A stretch of 64,000 nucleotides of DNA from Kovacikia minuta CCNUW1 (GTDB lineage Bacteria; Cyanobacteriota; Cyanobacteriia; Leptolyngbyales; Leptolyngbyaceae), in assembly GCF_020091585.1 (NCBI RefSeq), contig NZ_CP083582.1, positions 3,596,001-3,660,000 of the forward strand. Direction: 5' to 3'. A program made the position numbers and the translations under genes. The notes below the pieces were generated by a model, which worked only from the letters and a program-made list of their open reading frames with translations, ran no database searches and was not told the origin of the DNA. This document shows, piece after piece, positions 27,122 to 36,985 of the stretch; position 1 is the stretch's first letter, and each line of letters begins with the position of its first letter.

Positions 27122-27150
27122 TAAAAAGAGCCTCTGTATTAAAGAGGCTC
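27122..27150 (-). terminator. Rho-independent terminator for the downstream-facing membrane protein gene
   Basis: On the minus strand the stem GAGCCTCT/AGAGGCTC with a 7-base loop is followed by TTTTT. It lies about 75 bases past the stop of the GlsB-like gene. Confidence 0.8.
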
Positions 27151-27224
27151 CGCTCCCTGTCTGTTATGCAAACAAGACTCGTCAAATTAGGAGATAACTA
27201 ACTGCTTTGACACTCAATCAGTAT

Positions 27225-27497
27225 TTAGTAAACCCGCCGACTGATGAAGGAGTAGTACAGCCACAGCCCAATGATTGCACCCAATACTGCAACCACAATT
27301 CCGCCCAAGCTAAACCCGGCTGAAGTTAAGGCAAGCGTCCCAGTTGTCAGCAATGTATATAAGGTGCCACCAATAAACGCACCCACAATTCCCAATAACA
27401 TGGTTCCTAAAATATTGCTGCTTTGATAACCCGGATAAACAGCTTTGGCGATCGCACCAGCAATTAAGCCCAAAAGAATCCACGCCAGAATATTCAT
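27225..27497 (-). CDS. GlsB/YeaQ/YmgE family small membrane protein
   Basis: 90 residues, start at 27497 (MNILAWILLGLIAGAIAKAV) with ribosome site GAGGAAAAGC. Three membrane helices with glycine-rich packing (GTMLLGIVGAFIGGTLY, GGIVVAVLGAIIGLWLYYSF) are typical of the transglycosylase-associated/stress-response family. Molecular role unknown, usually stress-induced. Monocistronic, with a clear terminator. An upstream in-frame start is rejected because the family begins at this Met. Confidence 0.9.
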   Translation of the reverse strand: MNILAWILLGLIAGAIAKAVYPGYQSSNILGTMLLGIVGAFIGGTLYTLLTTGTLALTSAGFSLGGIVVAVLGAIIGLWLYYSFISRRVY

Positions 27498-27677
27498 GAT
27501 GCTTTTCCTCTCTGTTCTAAAAATTTGAATGGTAAATCTAATCTGCAACACAGCACCTTATCGGTATAAAGTATCCTCGGTGCATCTGCTGTACCTTAAA
27601 GTTACCAGGCTAATTCCTTCGAACGAACTGTCTGGAGGAATATATTCTTCCTCTAACCGTAGGTACAAATTAAGCCA

Positions 27678-28015
27678 CTTCTACAGGCTCCACCAACAAT
27701 TCAGATGGTCAAATCTTAGCCAGTGGCAGTGATGATAAAACCATCCGCTTGTGGGATATGAAAACGGGACACTGCCTTCAAACATTATGCGAACACACCA
27801 GTTGGGTTACGTCAGTCCTGTTTAGCTCTGACGGTCAAATCCTCATCAGCGGCAGTTACGATCGCACAATTAAACTATGGGATGTGAAGACAGGTCGCTG
27901 TATCAGCACATTGACAATCGATCGCCTGTATGAAGGGATGAATATTCAAGGCGCAACCGGGTTAACGGATGCTCAAAAAGCCACCCTTAAAACATTAGGA
28001 GCAGTTGAGCATTAA
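27678..28015 (+). pseudogene. C-terminal remnant of a WD40-repeat protein
   Basis: Open from a stop at 27677, with no start codon of its own. It encodes one and a half WD40 repeats ([40 protein letters not shown]). The tail [20 protein letters not shown] is typical of the extreme C-terminus of large cyanobacterial NB-ARC/WD40 proteins. The upstream bulk of the gene is missing, so this is a relic rather than a small gene. It abuts gyrB in convergent orientation. Confidence 0.75.
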
Positions 28016-28031
28016 AGCGATTTTAGACACG

Positions 28032-29972
28032 CTAGATGTCCAAATCAGTCAGGTTGAGTTTGGGTCCATAGGTTTCGATGAACTCGCGCCGAGGGGCGAC
28101 CCGATCGCCCATCAGGACGGTGAATACTCGGTCTGCCTCAGCCGCATCCTCAATTTCAACTTGTTTTAAGGTGCGGGTTTCGGGGTCCATTGTAGTATCC
28201 CAAAGTTGTTGCGGCATCATTTCACCCAGCCCTTTAAAGCGCTGAATTTCGTACTTCGCATTTTCGGGGAATCCAGCAATAATCTGATCCCGTTCCCGAT
28301 CGCTGTAGCAATAGTAATGGTTGCGACCCCGTTCAATCTTGTACAGGGGTGGGCAAGCAATGTAAACATAGCCCTGATCGACCATTGACCGTTGATAGCG
28401 GTAGAAAAATGTAAGTAGCAGAGTTCGAATATGGGCACCATCCACATCCGCATCGGTCATAATCACAATCCGGTGGTAGCGGAGCTGGGATGCATCAAAC
28501 TCTTCACCCTTAATTCCCAATCCTAAAGCCGTAATCAGGGCTTGAATTTCAGTATTTTTATAGATCTTGGCATCGTCCGTTTTTTCGATGTTCAAAATCT
28601 TGCCCCGCAGCGGAAGAATTGCCTGGAACCGGCGATCGCGCCCTTGCTTGGCGCTACCACCTGCGGAGTCGCCTTCAACAATAAAAATTTCAGATTCAGA
28701 TGGATCTCTGGAGCTACAATCAGCCAGCTTACCAGGTAGGGTTGAAGATTCTAGAACGGATTTACGCCGCACCAGTTCCCGTGCCTTACGGGCTGCCTCC
28801 GCTGCATTAAACGCCTGAATTGCTTTTTCCAGAATGGCATCTGCAACGCCGGGATGGAACTCCAGATACTCGGTCAGTACTTCACCCATCAGAGAATCGA
28901 CAATCCCCCGAACTTCCGTATTGCCAAGTTTCGTTTTCGTCTGCCCTTCAAATTCTGGGTCCGGCACCTTTACGGAAATAACCCCGGTTAAGCCTTCACG
29001 GATATTTTCCCCTGCCAGGTTAGAATCATTCTCTTTGAGCTTATTACGCTTACGGGCGATCGCATTCATTGTCCGGGTCAGCACCGCTTTCAACCCCTCC
29101 AGGTGGGTACCCCCATCAATGGTACGAATGTTATTGGCAAACCCAAACAGATTATCGGTATAAGCATCGGTACACCACTGTAACGCCACTTCTACCTGTA
29201 CGTTATTCCGCTCTCCCTGGATGTGAATCACCTCTTCATTCAGGGGTTGCTTATCGTGGTTCATATACGAGACATATTCCCGAATGCCGCCTTCGTAGTA
29301 ATAAACCTCGACATGGGGTTCCTCTAAATTGAGGTACTCCAAACGGCTATCAGTGAAGGTAATTCTGACACCACCATTGAGAAACGCCAGTTCCCGTAAC
29401 CGCCCTGCCAAAGTCGCATAGTCAAAAGCAATACCCGTCGTAAAAATTGTTGAGTCCGGCATGAACGTGACCGAGGTGCCCGTGCGATCGCCTCCCCCCG
29501 GTTGTATTTGCAAATCGGTTTTGGGAATACCCCGCTCAAATCGTTGGGTGTGAATGCTTTTCTCACGCCAGACGGTAACTTCCACCCATTCTGACAACGC
29601 ATTGACCACCGAAATTCCTACACCATGCAAACCACCGGATACTTTGTACCCACCCCCTTCGCCAAACTTCCCACCCGCGCCCAGCTTGGTCAAAACGGTT
29701 TCTAGCGCAGATTTACCTGTTCTAGGGTGAATATCAGTTGGAATTCCGCGCCCATCGTCAACCACAGTGACAGAACCATCCGAATTGATGGTTACCTCAA
29801 TGTTTTTGCAGTATCCCGCCAGTGCCTCGTCAACGGAATTATCGACAACCTCGTAGACTAGATGGTGAAGCCCTCTAGGTCCGGTGCTGCCAATGTACAT
29901 GCCAGGGCGTTTGCGAACATGCTCAATTCCTTCCAGGACTTGAATCTGCTCAGCACCGTAGTTATTCGTCAT
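28032..29972 (-). CDS. gyrB: DNA gyrase subunit B
   Basis: 646 residues, ATPase subunit of the type II topoisomerase that introduces negative supercoils. The GHKL ATPase site is visible as [28 protein letters not shown] and [15 protein letters not shown]. The transducer domain follows, then the TOPRIM motifs [15 protein letters not shown] and [20 protein letters not shown]. It ends with the normal GyrB tail ([19 protein letters not shown]). Complete, length usual for cyanobacteria, no inteins or insertions. gyrA is not in the window. Confidence 0.97.
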   Translation of the reverse strand: MTNNYGAEQIQVLEGIEHVRKRPGMYIGSTGPRGLHHLVYEVVDNSVDEALAGYCKNIEVTINSDGSVTVVDDGRGIPTDIHPRTGKSALETVLTKLGAGGKFGEGGGYKVSGGLHGVGISVVNALSEWVEVTVWREKSIHTQRFERGIPKTDLQIQPGGGDRTGTSVTFMPDSTIFTTGIAFDYATLAGRLRELAFLNGGVRITFTDSRLEYLNLEEPHVEVYYYEGGIREYVSYMNHDKQPLNEEVIHIQGERNNVQVEVALQWCTDAYTDNLFGFANNIRTIDGGTHLEGLKAVLTRTMNAIARKRNKLKENDSNLAGENIREGLTGVISVKVPDPEFEGQTKTKLGNTEVRGIVDSLMGEVLTEYLEFHPGVADAILEKAIQAFNAAEAARKARELVRRKSVLESSTLPGKLADCSSRDPSESEIFIVEGDSAGGSAKQGRDRRFQAILPLRGKILNIEKTDDAKIYKNTEIQALITALGLGIKGEEFDASQLRYHRIVIMTDADVDGAHIRTLLLTFFYRYQRSMVDQGYVYIACPPLYKIERGRNHYYCYSDRERDQIIAGFPENAKYEIQRFKGLGEMMPQQLWDTTMDPETRTLKQVEIEDAAEADRVFTVLMGDRVAPRREFIETYGPKLNLTDLDI

Positions 29973-30149
29973 GGATCAGCGCTCCAACCAGGTAAACGGT
30001 CTCAAGCTGTCTTTAGCCGCAAAAGACCAAAACTATCCAAAATTTTAACATAAAAGGGTTATAAGCGATTTTAGAACCATCTCCCGCCCAATCTAGAGGA
30101 GGGATGCAATCCTAAATAGAGAATCATTGATAGGTTAATCGATAGGTTA

Positions 30150-31300
30150 ATGTCATACTCTTGCAACATTATAACAGAAAATAGTACAAGCGTGCCAGGA
30201 ATGCTCGTCATTTGCGGTCCCACCGCAACCGGGAAATCGGGTTTGGCGATCGCTCTAGCAAAGCGTTTAAATTCCGCCATTCTGAGCGCAGATTCCCGTC
30301 AAGTATACCGGGAATTTAATATTGGGACCGCAAAACCTTCTTTCGCGGAACGAGAACTCATCCCACACTACTTAATTGACATCTGTGAGCCAACGGACAC
30401 ATTGACTGTAGCCGAGTATCAGCAGCAGGCGCAGGCGGTAATCAGGGGGGAGAGGGCAGGGGGCAGAGGGCAGAGGGCAGAGGGCAAGGGGCAAGAGCCA
30501 GGAGCCAGGAGCCAAAAGATAGCAGACAGCCCTCAATCCTCAGGCTTCAGTCCTCAGTCCTCAGACTCCATTCAAAGCTCCTTATCACCCCACACCCCAC
30601 ACCCCACACCCCACACCCCACACCCCACACCCCACACCCCACACCCCACACCCACACCCCACTCCCCCTTCTCGTGGGTGGAACAGGGCTTTACATTCGT
30701 TCGATCGTGCGTGGCTTGAAAATTCCACGGGTGTCACCCCAGCCAGAACTACGATCGCAACTGCAAGCCTTGGGGCAGGCTCACTGTTATGAAATGCTGC
30801 AACAGATTGACCCAGTATCTGCCCAAAAAATTCACCCCAATGATCAGGTCAGAACGGTGCGATCGCTGGAGGTCTTCTACGTCACAGGTTGCCCTATGTC
30901 TAAGCAACAGGGAGAAGATCCACCAACCTACCCAATCCTACAAATTGGGTTGGATTGTTCCGATACCGATTTTCTCAAGAAACGAATTGAAGTCCGAACG
31001 GGGCAAATGGTAGAAGCAGGTTTGGTGCAGGAAGTTGAAACCCTATGTCAGAAATATGGGGTTAATCTACCTCTGCTAAATACTCTGGGGTATGCAGAGT
31101 TCAAGCAGTATGTGGAAGGAAAAATTTCACTTTCAGAAGCAACAACTTTGACGGTGCTGCACACTCGCCAATTTGCCAAACGCCAGCGCACCTGGTTTCA
31201 CGCCTATCCAGAAATTGAGTGGTTTGATGCCGACCATCCCAAATTGTTGGATCAGGTGTGGCAACGGGTCCAGGATTTTTTCCCAGGACTTTTAGGATAG
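30150..31300 (+). CDS. miaA: tRNA dimethylallyltransferase, interrupted by a long heptad-repeat insertion
   Basis: Adds a dimethylallyl group to A37 of tRNAs reading UNN codons. The N-terminal P-loop is GPTATGKSGLAIALAKR, followed by SADSRQVYREFNIGTAKP and YLIDICEPTDTLTVAEYQ. After AQAVIRG the frame runs through about 75 residues encoded by four successive heptad families (30444-30672). It then shifts before LLVGGTGLYIRSIVRGLKIP. One ACACCCC unit is 6 bases long (ACACCC, about 30648-30653). Restoring its missing C makes the frame continuous as TPLPLLVGGTGLY. The rest (TVLHTRQFAKRQRTWF) is normal. Whether active enzyme is made is uncertain; slippage in the repeat could switch the gene. Confidence 0.85.
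30444..30672. repeat. Compound heptad-repeat block inside miaA
   Basis: Successive arrays of GGGCAGA, CCAGGAG, CCTCAGT and CACCCCA type units. The last has about ten copies, with one shortened by one base. Confidence 0.9.
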
Positions 31301-31348
31301 GTTTCGTTATGATAGGGACTGATTGATAAATTGTGTTAACAAATATCA

Positions 31349-32830
31349 ATGATTGTATCTCCCTCTGGTTTAAACAGAATTAAAGAGTCCTTGACTGAAA
31401 AGGTATTCTTTGGACATGAGCCTACCCCTGAACTGATCGCAATCCTGCTGGTCTACTTTGTACAGGGGATTTTAGGATTAGCTCGATTGGCGATCAGTTT
31501 TTTCCTAAAAGATGATCTGGGATTGAGTCCGGCTGAAGTCTCTGCCCTAGTCGGTGTAGCAGCACTTCCCTGGATGGTTAAACCCGTATTTGGCTTCATC
31601 TCCGATGGTCTGCCCATTCTAGGCTATCGGCGGCGTCCCTACCTGATCCTCTCAGGATTTTTGGGAGCCTTAGCCTGGACAGCAATGGCAACGGTTGTGC
31701 ATACAGCATGGGCTGCAACAACGGCGATCGCCCTCAGTTCCCTTTCCGTTGCTTTCAGTGATGTGATTGTCGATTCTCTCGTTGTAGAGCGGGCACGCAA
31801 GGAGTCTGTTGGCGATGCGGGTTCGCTTCAGTCGCTTTGCTGGGGGGCATCAGCCGTCGGGGGGCTTCTGACTGCTTACTTCAGCGGTTCCCTTCTGCAA
31901 CATTTCAGCGTCCAGACGGTCTTCGCCATCACCGCAGCCTTTCCGCTGATTGTTTCCACTGTGGCATGGCTGATTACGGAATCTCGCATGACGGAACCGA
32001 CGAACTGGGCAGCGGTTCGGCAACAACTTGGGCAACTTCGGCAAGCGGTCAGTCAGAAGTCAATTTGGATGCCAACCGCATTTTTGTTCCTCTGGCAAGC
32101 AACGCCAACGGCAGAATCCGCTTTCTTCTTCTTCACAACGAATGAGTTAGGGTTTGATCCAGAATTTCTGGGACGGGTACGCCTGGTGACCAGCCTGGCG
32201 TCTCTTACCGGTATCTGGGTGTTCCAAAAGTTTCTGAAAACCGTTCCCTTTCGTCAAATTTTCGGCTGGTCTACGGTAATTTCAGCCATTTTGGGGCTGT
32301 CCACACTGCTGCTGGTGACCCATGCCAATCGGACATTAGGGATTGACGATCGCTGGTTTAGCATGGGCGACAGTCTGGTTCTGACAGTGATGGGGCAGAT
32401 CGCCTACATGCCGATTCTGGTCCTGGCAGCCCGCTTGTGTCCCCCTGGTGTAGAGGCAACCCTGTTTGCCCTCCTGATGTCTGTCGTAAATCTGGCAGGC
32501 TTGTTGTCCTACGAATCGGGAGCGGTGCTGATGCACTGGATGGGTATCAGCGACCATGACTTCACAAATCTGGCTTTGCTGGTCATCATTACGAGTCTCA
32601 GTACACTCCTGCCCTTACCCCTGCTAGGGTGGCTACCGAAAGCAGGTGAGGAGATGCCCGATACCGCCACTCAACCCTCGCTTCAACCTGTGCCAGTGGC
32701 GCTGGATTTCGATCCGTCGGCGTCCAAGCATCTAGAACAACCCTTCCTCCCTGATCTGGTAACTGAGTTAGTGTCTTCGCGGCGATCAGATGCCGTTGAA
32801 GGGTCTGCTTTTTTGACAGGAGAAGAATAG
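31349..32830 (+). CDS. Folate/biopterin (BT1) family MFS transporter
   Basis: 493 residues with 12 predicted membrane helices. BT1-type features are GLSPAEVSALVGVAALPWMV followed by KPVFGFISDGLPILGYRRRP, and the family signature region around SVAFSDVIVDSLVVERAR. Known cyanobacterial relatives carry folates across the cytoplasmic membrane; the exact pteridine is not decidable here. The C-terminal 60 residues are a soluble tail (PDTATQPSLQPVPVALDFDP) of unknown role. Start ATG 49 bases after the miaA stop, possibly read through from it. Confidence 0.88.
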   Translation: MIVSPSGLNRIKESLTEKVFFGHEPTPELIAILLVYFVQGILGLARLAISFFLKDDLGLSPAEVSALVGVAALPWMVKPVFGFISDGLPILGYRRRPYLILSGFLGALAWTAMATVVHTAWAATTAIALSSLSVAFSDVIVDSLVVERARKESVGDAGSLQSLCWGASAVGGLLTAYFSGSLLQHFSVQTVFAITAAFPLIVSTVAWLITESRMTEPTNWAAVRQQLGQLRQAVSQKSIWMPTAFLFLWQATPTAESAFFFFTTNELGFDPEFLGRVRLVTSLASLTGIWVFQKFLKTVPFRQIFGWSTVISAILGLSTLLLVTHANRTLGIDDRWFSMGDSLVLTVMGQIAYMPILVLAARLCPPGVEATLFALLMSVVNLAGLLSYESGAVLMHWMGISDHDFTNLALLVIITSLSTLLPLPLLGWLPKAGEEMPDTATQPSLQPVPVALDFDPSASKHLEQPFLPDLVTELVSSRRSDAVEGSAFLTGEE

Positions 32831-32955
32831 AAGGGTTTTAAGTTTTGAGTTTTCAGTTAATTCTGGCTCTCCTCCCCATGTCCCCGTGTCTCCGTATCTT
32901 CTAGCTCCTGGCTCCAAATTCCCGCCACATTCTTCCAGTTTGGAATTCCCTAGCC

Positions 32956-34537
32956 ATGACAACTTTTCAAATTCACCCATCGACTTCTGATTCTTCAGGT
33001 TTGCCCTACACCCAGGAAGAGTGGCAAAAAGGCTACTCGTCTCTAAAGCAAGAATATGACTACTGGATTGAGGATATTGAAGGAGAAATTCCAGCAGACT
33101 TGCACGGAACTCTGTTTCGGAATGGTCCCGGTTTGCTGGATGTGAACGGACAACGGATTCACCACCCCTTTGATGGGGATGGCATGGTGAGTGCGATCGC
33201 TTTCAACAACGGACGTGCCCACTTTCGTAACCGCTTCGTTCGCACCGAAGGCTTTCTGGCAGAACAAGCCGCTGGGCGCATCCTTTACCGGGGTACCTTT
33301 GGCACCCAAAAAGCAGGAGGCTGGTTAGCAAACGCCTTTGACCTGCGACTCAAGAAAATTGCCAACACCAGTATTCTCTACTGGGGCGGAAAATTGCTGG
33401 CACTTTGGGAGGCTGCTGAACCCTATCGCCTTGATCCGGACACCCTGGAAACCCTGGGATTGGATGACCTGGACGGCATTCTGAAACCAGATACCCCTTT
33501 TGCAGCCCATCCCCGCATTGACCCTGCCTGCCATCAGGATGGAGACACTCCTTGCCTAGTCAACTTCTCCATCAAGCCGGGACTATCCACAACCATTACC
33601 CTTTACGAATTTGCTCCCTCCGGTAACGCTGCTGCGGCAATATTCCCACATCATCCCCCGATTTGCTTTCATCCACGACTTTGTCATCACCCCCCACTAC
33701 TGCATCTTTTTCCAAAACCCGGTCAGCTTTAATCCGCTCCCCTACATCCTGGGTTTACGAGGTGCGGCTGAATGTATTCAGTTTCATCCAGAGCGATCGA
33801 CACGGGTTGTGGTCATTCCAAGAAAGGATCAAGGATCAAGGATCAAGAATCAAGAATCTGACTCATCCTTGTGCCTTGAGCCTTTATCCTTTGAAGTTCC
33901 TTCCGGTTTCGTCTTCCACCATGCCAACGCCTTTGAGCAGGGGGATGAGGTGGTCGTTGACTCGATTTGCTACAACTCGCTTCCAGCCGTAGAACCCGGA
34001 TCAGATTACCTTCAAACAGATTTTGAAGCTCTGGAGCCTGGTCAACTCTGGCGGTTCCGGTTAAATCTGAACACCCAAACGGGACAACGAGAATTGCTGG
34101 AAAGCCGCTGTTGCGAGTTTCCAACGGTTCATCCAGCCGTGGTTGGGCATCCCTACCGCTATCTTTACATCGGCGCAGCCCACGCTCCCGCCGGAAATGC
34201 CCCCCTCCAGGCTATTTTGAAGCTTGATCTGGAAACAGGCACTCGCCAGCTTTGGAGTGCCGCTCCCCACGGTTATATGAGCGAACCCATTTTTGTTCCC
34301 CGCTCCCAAGCGAACAGAACAGAATTATCTGCGGCTGAATTGGCTGCGGTAGAAGATGACGGTTGGCTACTGGCGATCGTTTATGATGCGGCTCATGAGC
34401 GTTCCGATGTGGCAATTCTAGATGCCCAGGATCTCAATCGGGGACCGATCGCCCGATTACATCTCAAACACCATATTCCCTACGGCTTACACGGCAGTTT
34501 TGCAACTGGTCTGGTAGGAGTAGGTGATAGTTACTAA
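32956..34537 (+). CDS. Carotenoid oxygenase (RPE65/CCD family), frameshift and repeat insertion
   Basis: Non-heme iron enzyme that cleaves carotenoids or apocarotenoids. The first part has NGPGLLDVNGQRIHHPFDGD and GGKLLALWEAAEPYRLDPDT. The second has YSHIIPRFAFIHDFVITPHY, FVFHHANAFEQGDEVV and HIPYGLHGSF, which supply the iron-binding His residues. The frame changes near 33628; skipping one base (GGT AAC, skip G, CTG CTG CGG) joins them. After VVVIPR about 24 residues come from a heptad tract (33824-33895). The C-terminus ends ATGLVGVGDSY instead of the family's usual tail after HGSF, so the last segment looks replaced or truncated. Confidence 0.85.
33824..33895. repeat. Heptad-repeat tract inside the carotenoid oxygenase gene
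   Basis: AAGGATC three times and AAGAATC twice, exactly head to tail. Degenerate xxxCCTT heptads (CATCCTT, GTGCCTT, GAGCCTT, TATCCTT) follow and are partly complementary to the first array. Confidence 0.9.
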
Positions 34538-34852
34538 TCACTACGAACGATTCGCCTGAATGATTGAAAAGAACCTTTGCCATGCACCAAGGAATTTAGC
34601 AATCTAAAATAGGCTCTGAGCATCCAGATCCCCGGAATCTCCAAAGATTTCGGGGATTTCGCTTTCACAAACAATTTTGCATCACCCTATCTTCAATCTG
34701 ATCTAGGCAATTTGCTATGCCACCGCAACTGTTGAAGCTCAAACCCCGTAAGGATATCTGAATATTCTTTTTGAAATTGATTTATTTCCTGTTCCGCTTC
34801 CTCAAGTGATTTCACCCCATGTTTTTACAACCTGTCATCTACCACCTACCAC
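34538..34852. other. Convergent spacer with a dispersed hairpin
   Basis: No gene. The hairpin AGATCCCCGGAATC / GATTTCGGGGATTT at 34626-34659 may serve as a bidirectional transcription stop. It belongs to the same dispersed family as other hairpins in the window. Heptads ACCTACC lie near 34838-34855. Confidence 0.5.
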
Positions 34853-35372
34853 CTACTCAAACAATCGGAAATAGGGATACCGGACTGGCGCACCGGGTTC
34901 TTTTTCTAGATCAAAATTAATGACATCCCAGCAGGGTTCCTTTTCAGGATCGGGACTAAATTCTACGGGTAGGCCATACAGTCTGGGGGCGAGGCGGTTC
35001 TGATTGCCCCCTCCAGGGGGTACTCCGCTCCAGGTAAGTGCTGATCAGCTCTTTGTACCGTTGAGCAATGATTACCCGCGTTGCACGGTAGCCCTGGGTA
35101 TAGAGGCGGTCCAGGGCTTCGTGGATCTCAAATCGAATGCCATCAGGATGGGTATGTTGACGGTACCACTCTCCTTCCCACTGTCGCCAGTGCCGACCGG
35201 ACTGAAGATGAATCAGCTCACCCGTTTTGGGGTTAGCCTCAAAAGCTCCATGACGCTGACACAAATACGTGTCTGTGAGGGTCAGTGCCGGAATAGTTTG
35301 GCGGCAGTGAGGGCACTGAATCTCCGGTCCGAAGATTGGGTATTGCAAGCCGGGGTTGATCATCAAGGGCAA
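34853..35372 (-). CDS. TIGR02652-type cyanobacterial protein, apparent frameshift
   Basis: Conserved cyanobacterial protein of unknown function. The N-terminal part has two CxxC-like positions, IQCPHCRQTIPAL and YLCQRHG, suggesting a zinc ribbon. Then come QWEGEWYRQHTHPDGIRFEI and GYRATRVIIAQRYKELISTY. In the open frame the end is aberrant after ERSTPW. Skipping one base at about 35007-35020 gives GGGNQNRLAPRLYGLPVEF and WDVINFDLEKEPGAPVRYPY, ending at a TAG at 34853. That is the expected family C-terminus, so the break is a +1 insertion next to runs of C and G. Confidence 0.78.
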
Positions 35373-35481
35373 TTTGCCTGTTGGCTGTGTATCAGTGCCA
35401 GTGGATTTTATTATAGCTAGGGAGGGTCTGATTTCCCCTAAGCAATTTTACGAGCAATCTACCTGGATTCAATATTTTGGT

Positions 35482-36048
35482 GTGAACGATTTTAGTAGTG
35501 AACAGACCGATCGCCCGTCCTTCTGGTCGATTCCAGATTCTTCGAGGGCGGCATTTGTGGCTGGAAACGCCACAGTAGTTGGCAATGTGGAGCTATCCGA
35601 TGGTGTTAGCGTCTGGTATGGGGCTGTGCTACGGGGGGATGTGGAACGGATTGTAATTGGGGCACATACCAATATTCAGGACGGGGCAATTTTGCATGGT
35701 GATCCGGGTAAACCAACGATCCTGGAAGATTACGTGACGGTTGGGCATCGTGCAGTTGTCCACAGTGCCTATGTTGAGCGCGGTTCTCTGATTGGGATTG
35801 GAGCCATTGTGCTGGATGGAGTGCGGGTCGGGACGGGCAGCATTATCGGTGCAGGGGCGGTTGTGACGAAGGACATTCCAGCCCGATCGCTCGTCGTTGG
35901 TGTTCCAGGTAAAGTTTTGCGTCAAATTTCTGAACAGGAAGCGGCAGAACTGATTGTTCATGCCCAACGGTATGAAAAGTTAGCCCTGGTACATGCTGGG
36001 AAAGGAACGGAGTTGGGATTTGGAGAGGAGAATGATGGTGATGAATGA
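35482..36048 (+). CDS. Gamma-carbonic-anhydrase-like hexapeptide protein
   Basis: Left-handed beta-helix of hexapeptide repeats (VAGNATVVGNVELSDGVSVW and onward), gamma-class carbonic anhydrase/YrdA type. Potential zinc ligands are in ILHGDPGKP and VTVGHRAVVHSAYV. After the helix comes a C-terminal alpha-helix (EQEAAELIVHAQRYEKLALV). The start is uncertain. GTG at 35482 (NDFSSEQTDRPSFWSI) is used because an ATG further upstream overlaps the divergent neighbour's 5' end. In cyanobacteria related proteins include CcmM's N-terminal domain, but this one lacks RbcS-like repeats, so it is a stand-alone enzyme or scaffold. Confidence 0.85.
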   Translation: MNDFSSEQTDRPSFWSIPDSSRAAFVAGNATVVGNVELSDGVSVWYGAVLRGDVERIVIGAHTNIQDGAILHGDPGKPTILEDYVTVGHRAVVHSAYVERGSLIGIGAIVLDGVRVGTGSIIGAGAVVTKDIPARSLVVGVPGKVLRQISEQEAAELIVHAQRYEKLALVHAGKGTELGFGEENDGDE

Positions 36049-36250
36049 TTAAGTGATGAATTCGAGGTGATGAAGTATAAATATTGATTACGAATTGTAA
36101 ATCATGGCTTATGCCTGCTAGATGCTGCCTGCTGCCCTTCTATTCCTATCCTTTTTCAAAAAGGGGCTATGAAAACTGGCGGACTTGCGATAAAAATGAA
36201 ATATGAGAGCGATTCAAAAATCTTTATCAATTCAGTGAGAGGTTTCTAGT

Positions 36251-36367
36251 ATGGACTGGCGTTTGCTGATCGTTGTGCTTCCCCTTGCATTTGCTGCCTT
36301 CTGGGTGTTTAGAAACATAGGTCAAGATGCTCTGAAACAAGGGCAAGATTTCATCTCTAAGACCTGA
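36251..36367 (+). CDS. psbY: Photosystem II protein Y
   Basis: 38-residue single-span membrane protein, MDWRLLIVVLPLAFAAFWVF followed by RNIGQDALKQ and a short polar tail. The MDWR start, one helix of about 18 residues and the R-N-I-G motif match PsbY (Ycf32), a small peripheral subunit of photosystem II near cytochrome b559. It is too short for routine ORF calling but has a dedicated strong terminator 33 bases downstream, indicating a monocistronic gene. Located in the thylakoid membrane. Confidence 0.93.
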   Translation: MDWRLLIVVLPLAFAAFWVFRNIGQDALKQGQDFISKT

Positions 36368-36399
36368 ACCTAAACGTATTTAGTTGTGTTTGATAAATG

Positions 36400-36437
36400 C
36401 CGATCGCCTTCTGCGGGGGGGCGATCGGTTTTGTTTT
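36400..36437 (+). terminator. Rho-independent terminator of psbY
   Basis: Stem CCGATCGCC/GGCGATCGG with an 11-base loop followed by TTTTGTTTT, 33 bases after the psbY stop. Confidence 0.9.
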
Positions 36438-36440
36438 GGT

Positions 36441-36509
36441 CGTTGGTCATTAGTCATTAGCTATTAGCCATTAGCCATTAGCTATTAGTTGTTGGTTGTT
36501 GGTTGTTGT
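36441..36509. repeat. Heptad tandem repeat, CATTAGC/TGTTGGT type
   Basis: About ten uninterrupted 7-base units: CGTTGGT, CATTAGT, CATTAGC, TATTAGC and so on, ending in TGTTGGT repeats. Non-coding. Confidence 0.92.
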
Positions 36510-36547
36510 TTTTTTCACCCTGACCCCTGACCCCTACCACCTACCAC

Positions 36548-36985
36548 CTATCCCCTATCTTCCACATATCGCTTCAATTCCCGCGCCATACGTCGAATGC
36601 CCTGGTGTTCATCCTGACGAATAAAAGGAAGAATAAGGCGAGTAAGTGGACCAGAAAAGGTTTCCCGATGGGTATATTGGGTGCGATCGCGGCCAATTTC
36701 CTGAAGCTCGAAGACATGTTCGTTTACAAAACCGGGAATGGAAGAAACCCACCGCAAACAAATCTCTGGCTGAATCAACGTAACCAGGGGTTGAAATTCT
36801 GTTTCTTCATCTCCTGGAGTGCGGCGCACGGAGAGCCAAACTTCGCGTCCCTGCTCAAAAGGGCGACGGGCATCACAGTCATACAAAAAAGTATTCCAGT
36901 ACATCCACGCTTCTTTACGAAAAAGGGTATTCCACACTTTGTGTCGGGATGCATAAATTTCAATCGTTGTGTAAAGACTTGGCAT
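36548..36985 (-). CDS. SRPBCC (START-like) domain protein
   Basis: 145 residues from the start at 36985 (MPSLYTTIEIYASRHKVWNT); a longer frame upstream reads through repeats and is rejected. The single SRPBCC fold of the polyketide-cyclase/dehydrase type begins with the characteristic IEIYASRHKVWNTLF and ends with a long C-terminal helix (DEHQGIRRMARELKRYVED). It binds a hydrophobic ligand in a deep cavity; the ligand is unknown. Often annotated as a coenzyme Q-binding-like protein, without direct support here. Intact. Confidence 0.8.
   Translation of the reverse strand: MPSLYTTIEIYASRHKVWNTLFRKEAWMYWNTFLYDCDARRPFEQGREVWLSVRRTPGDEETEFQPLVTLIQPEICLRWVSSIPGFVNEHVFELQEIGRDRTQYTHRETFSGPLTRLILPFIRQDEHQGIRRMARELKRYVEDRG

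Noticed and set aside
30595-30670. CRISPR-like tandem array in miaA
   Set aside because: Units are 7 bases with no spacers; it is a simple tandem repeat.
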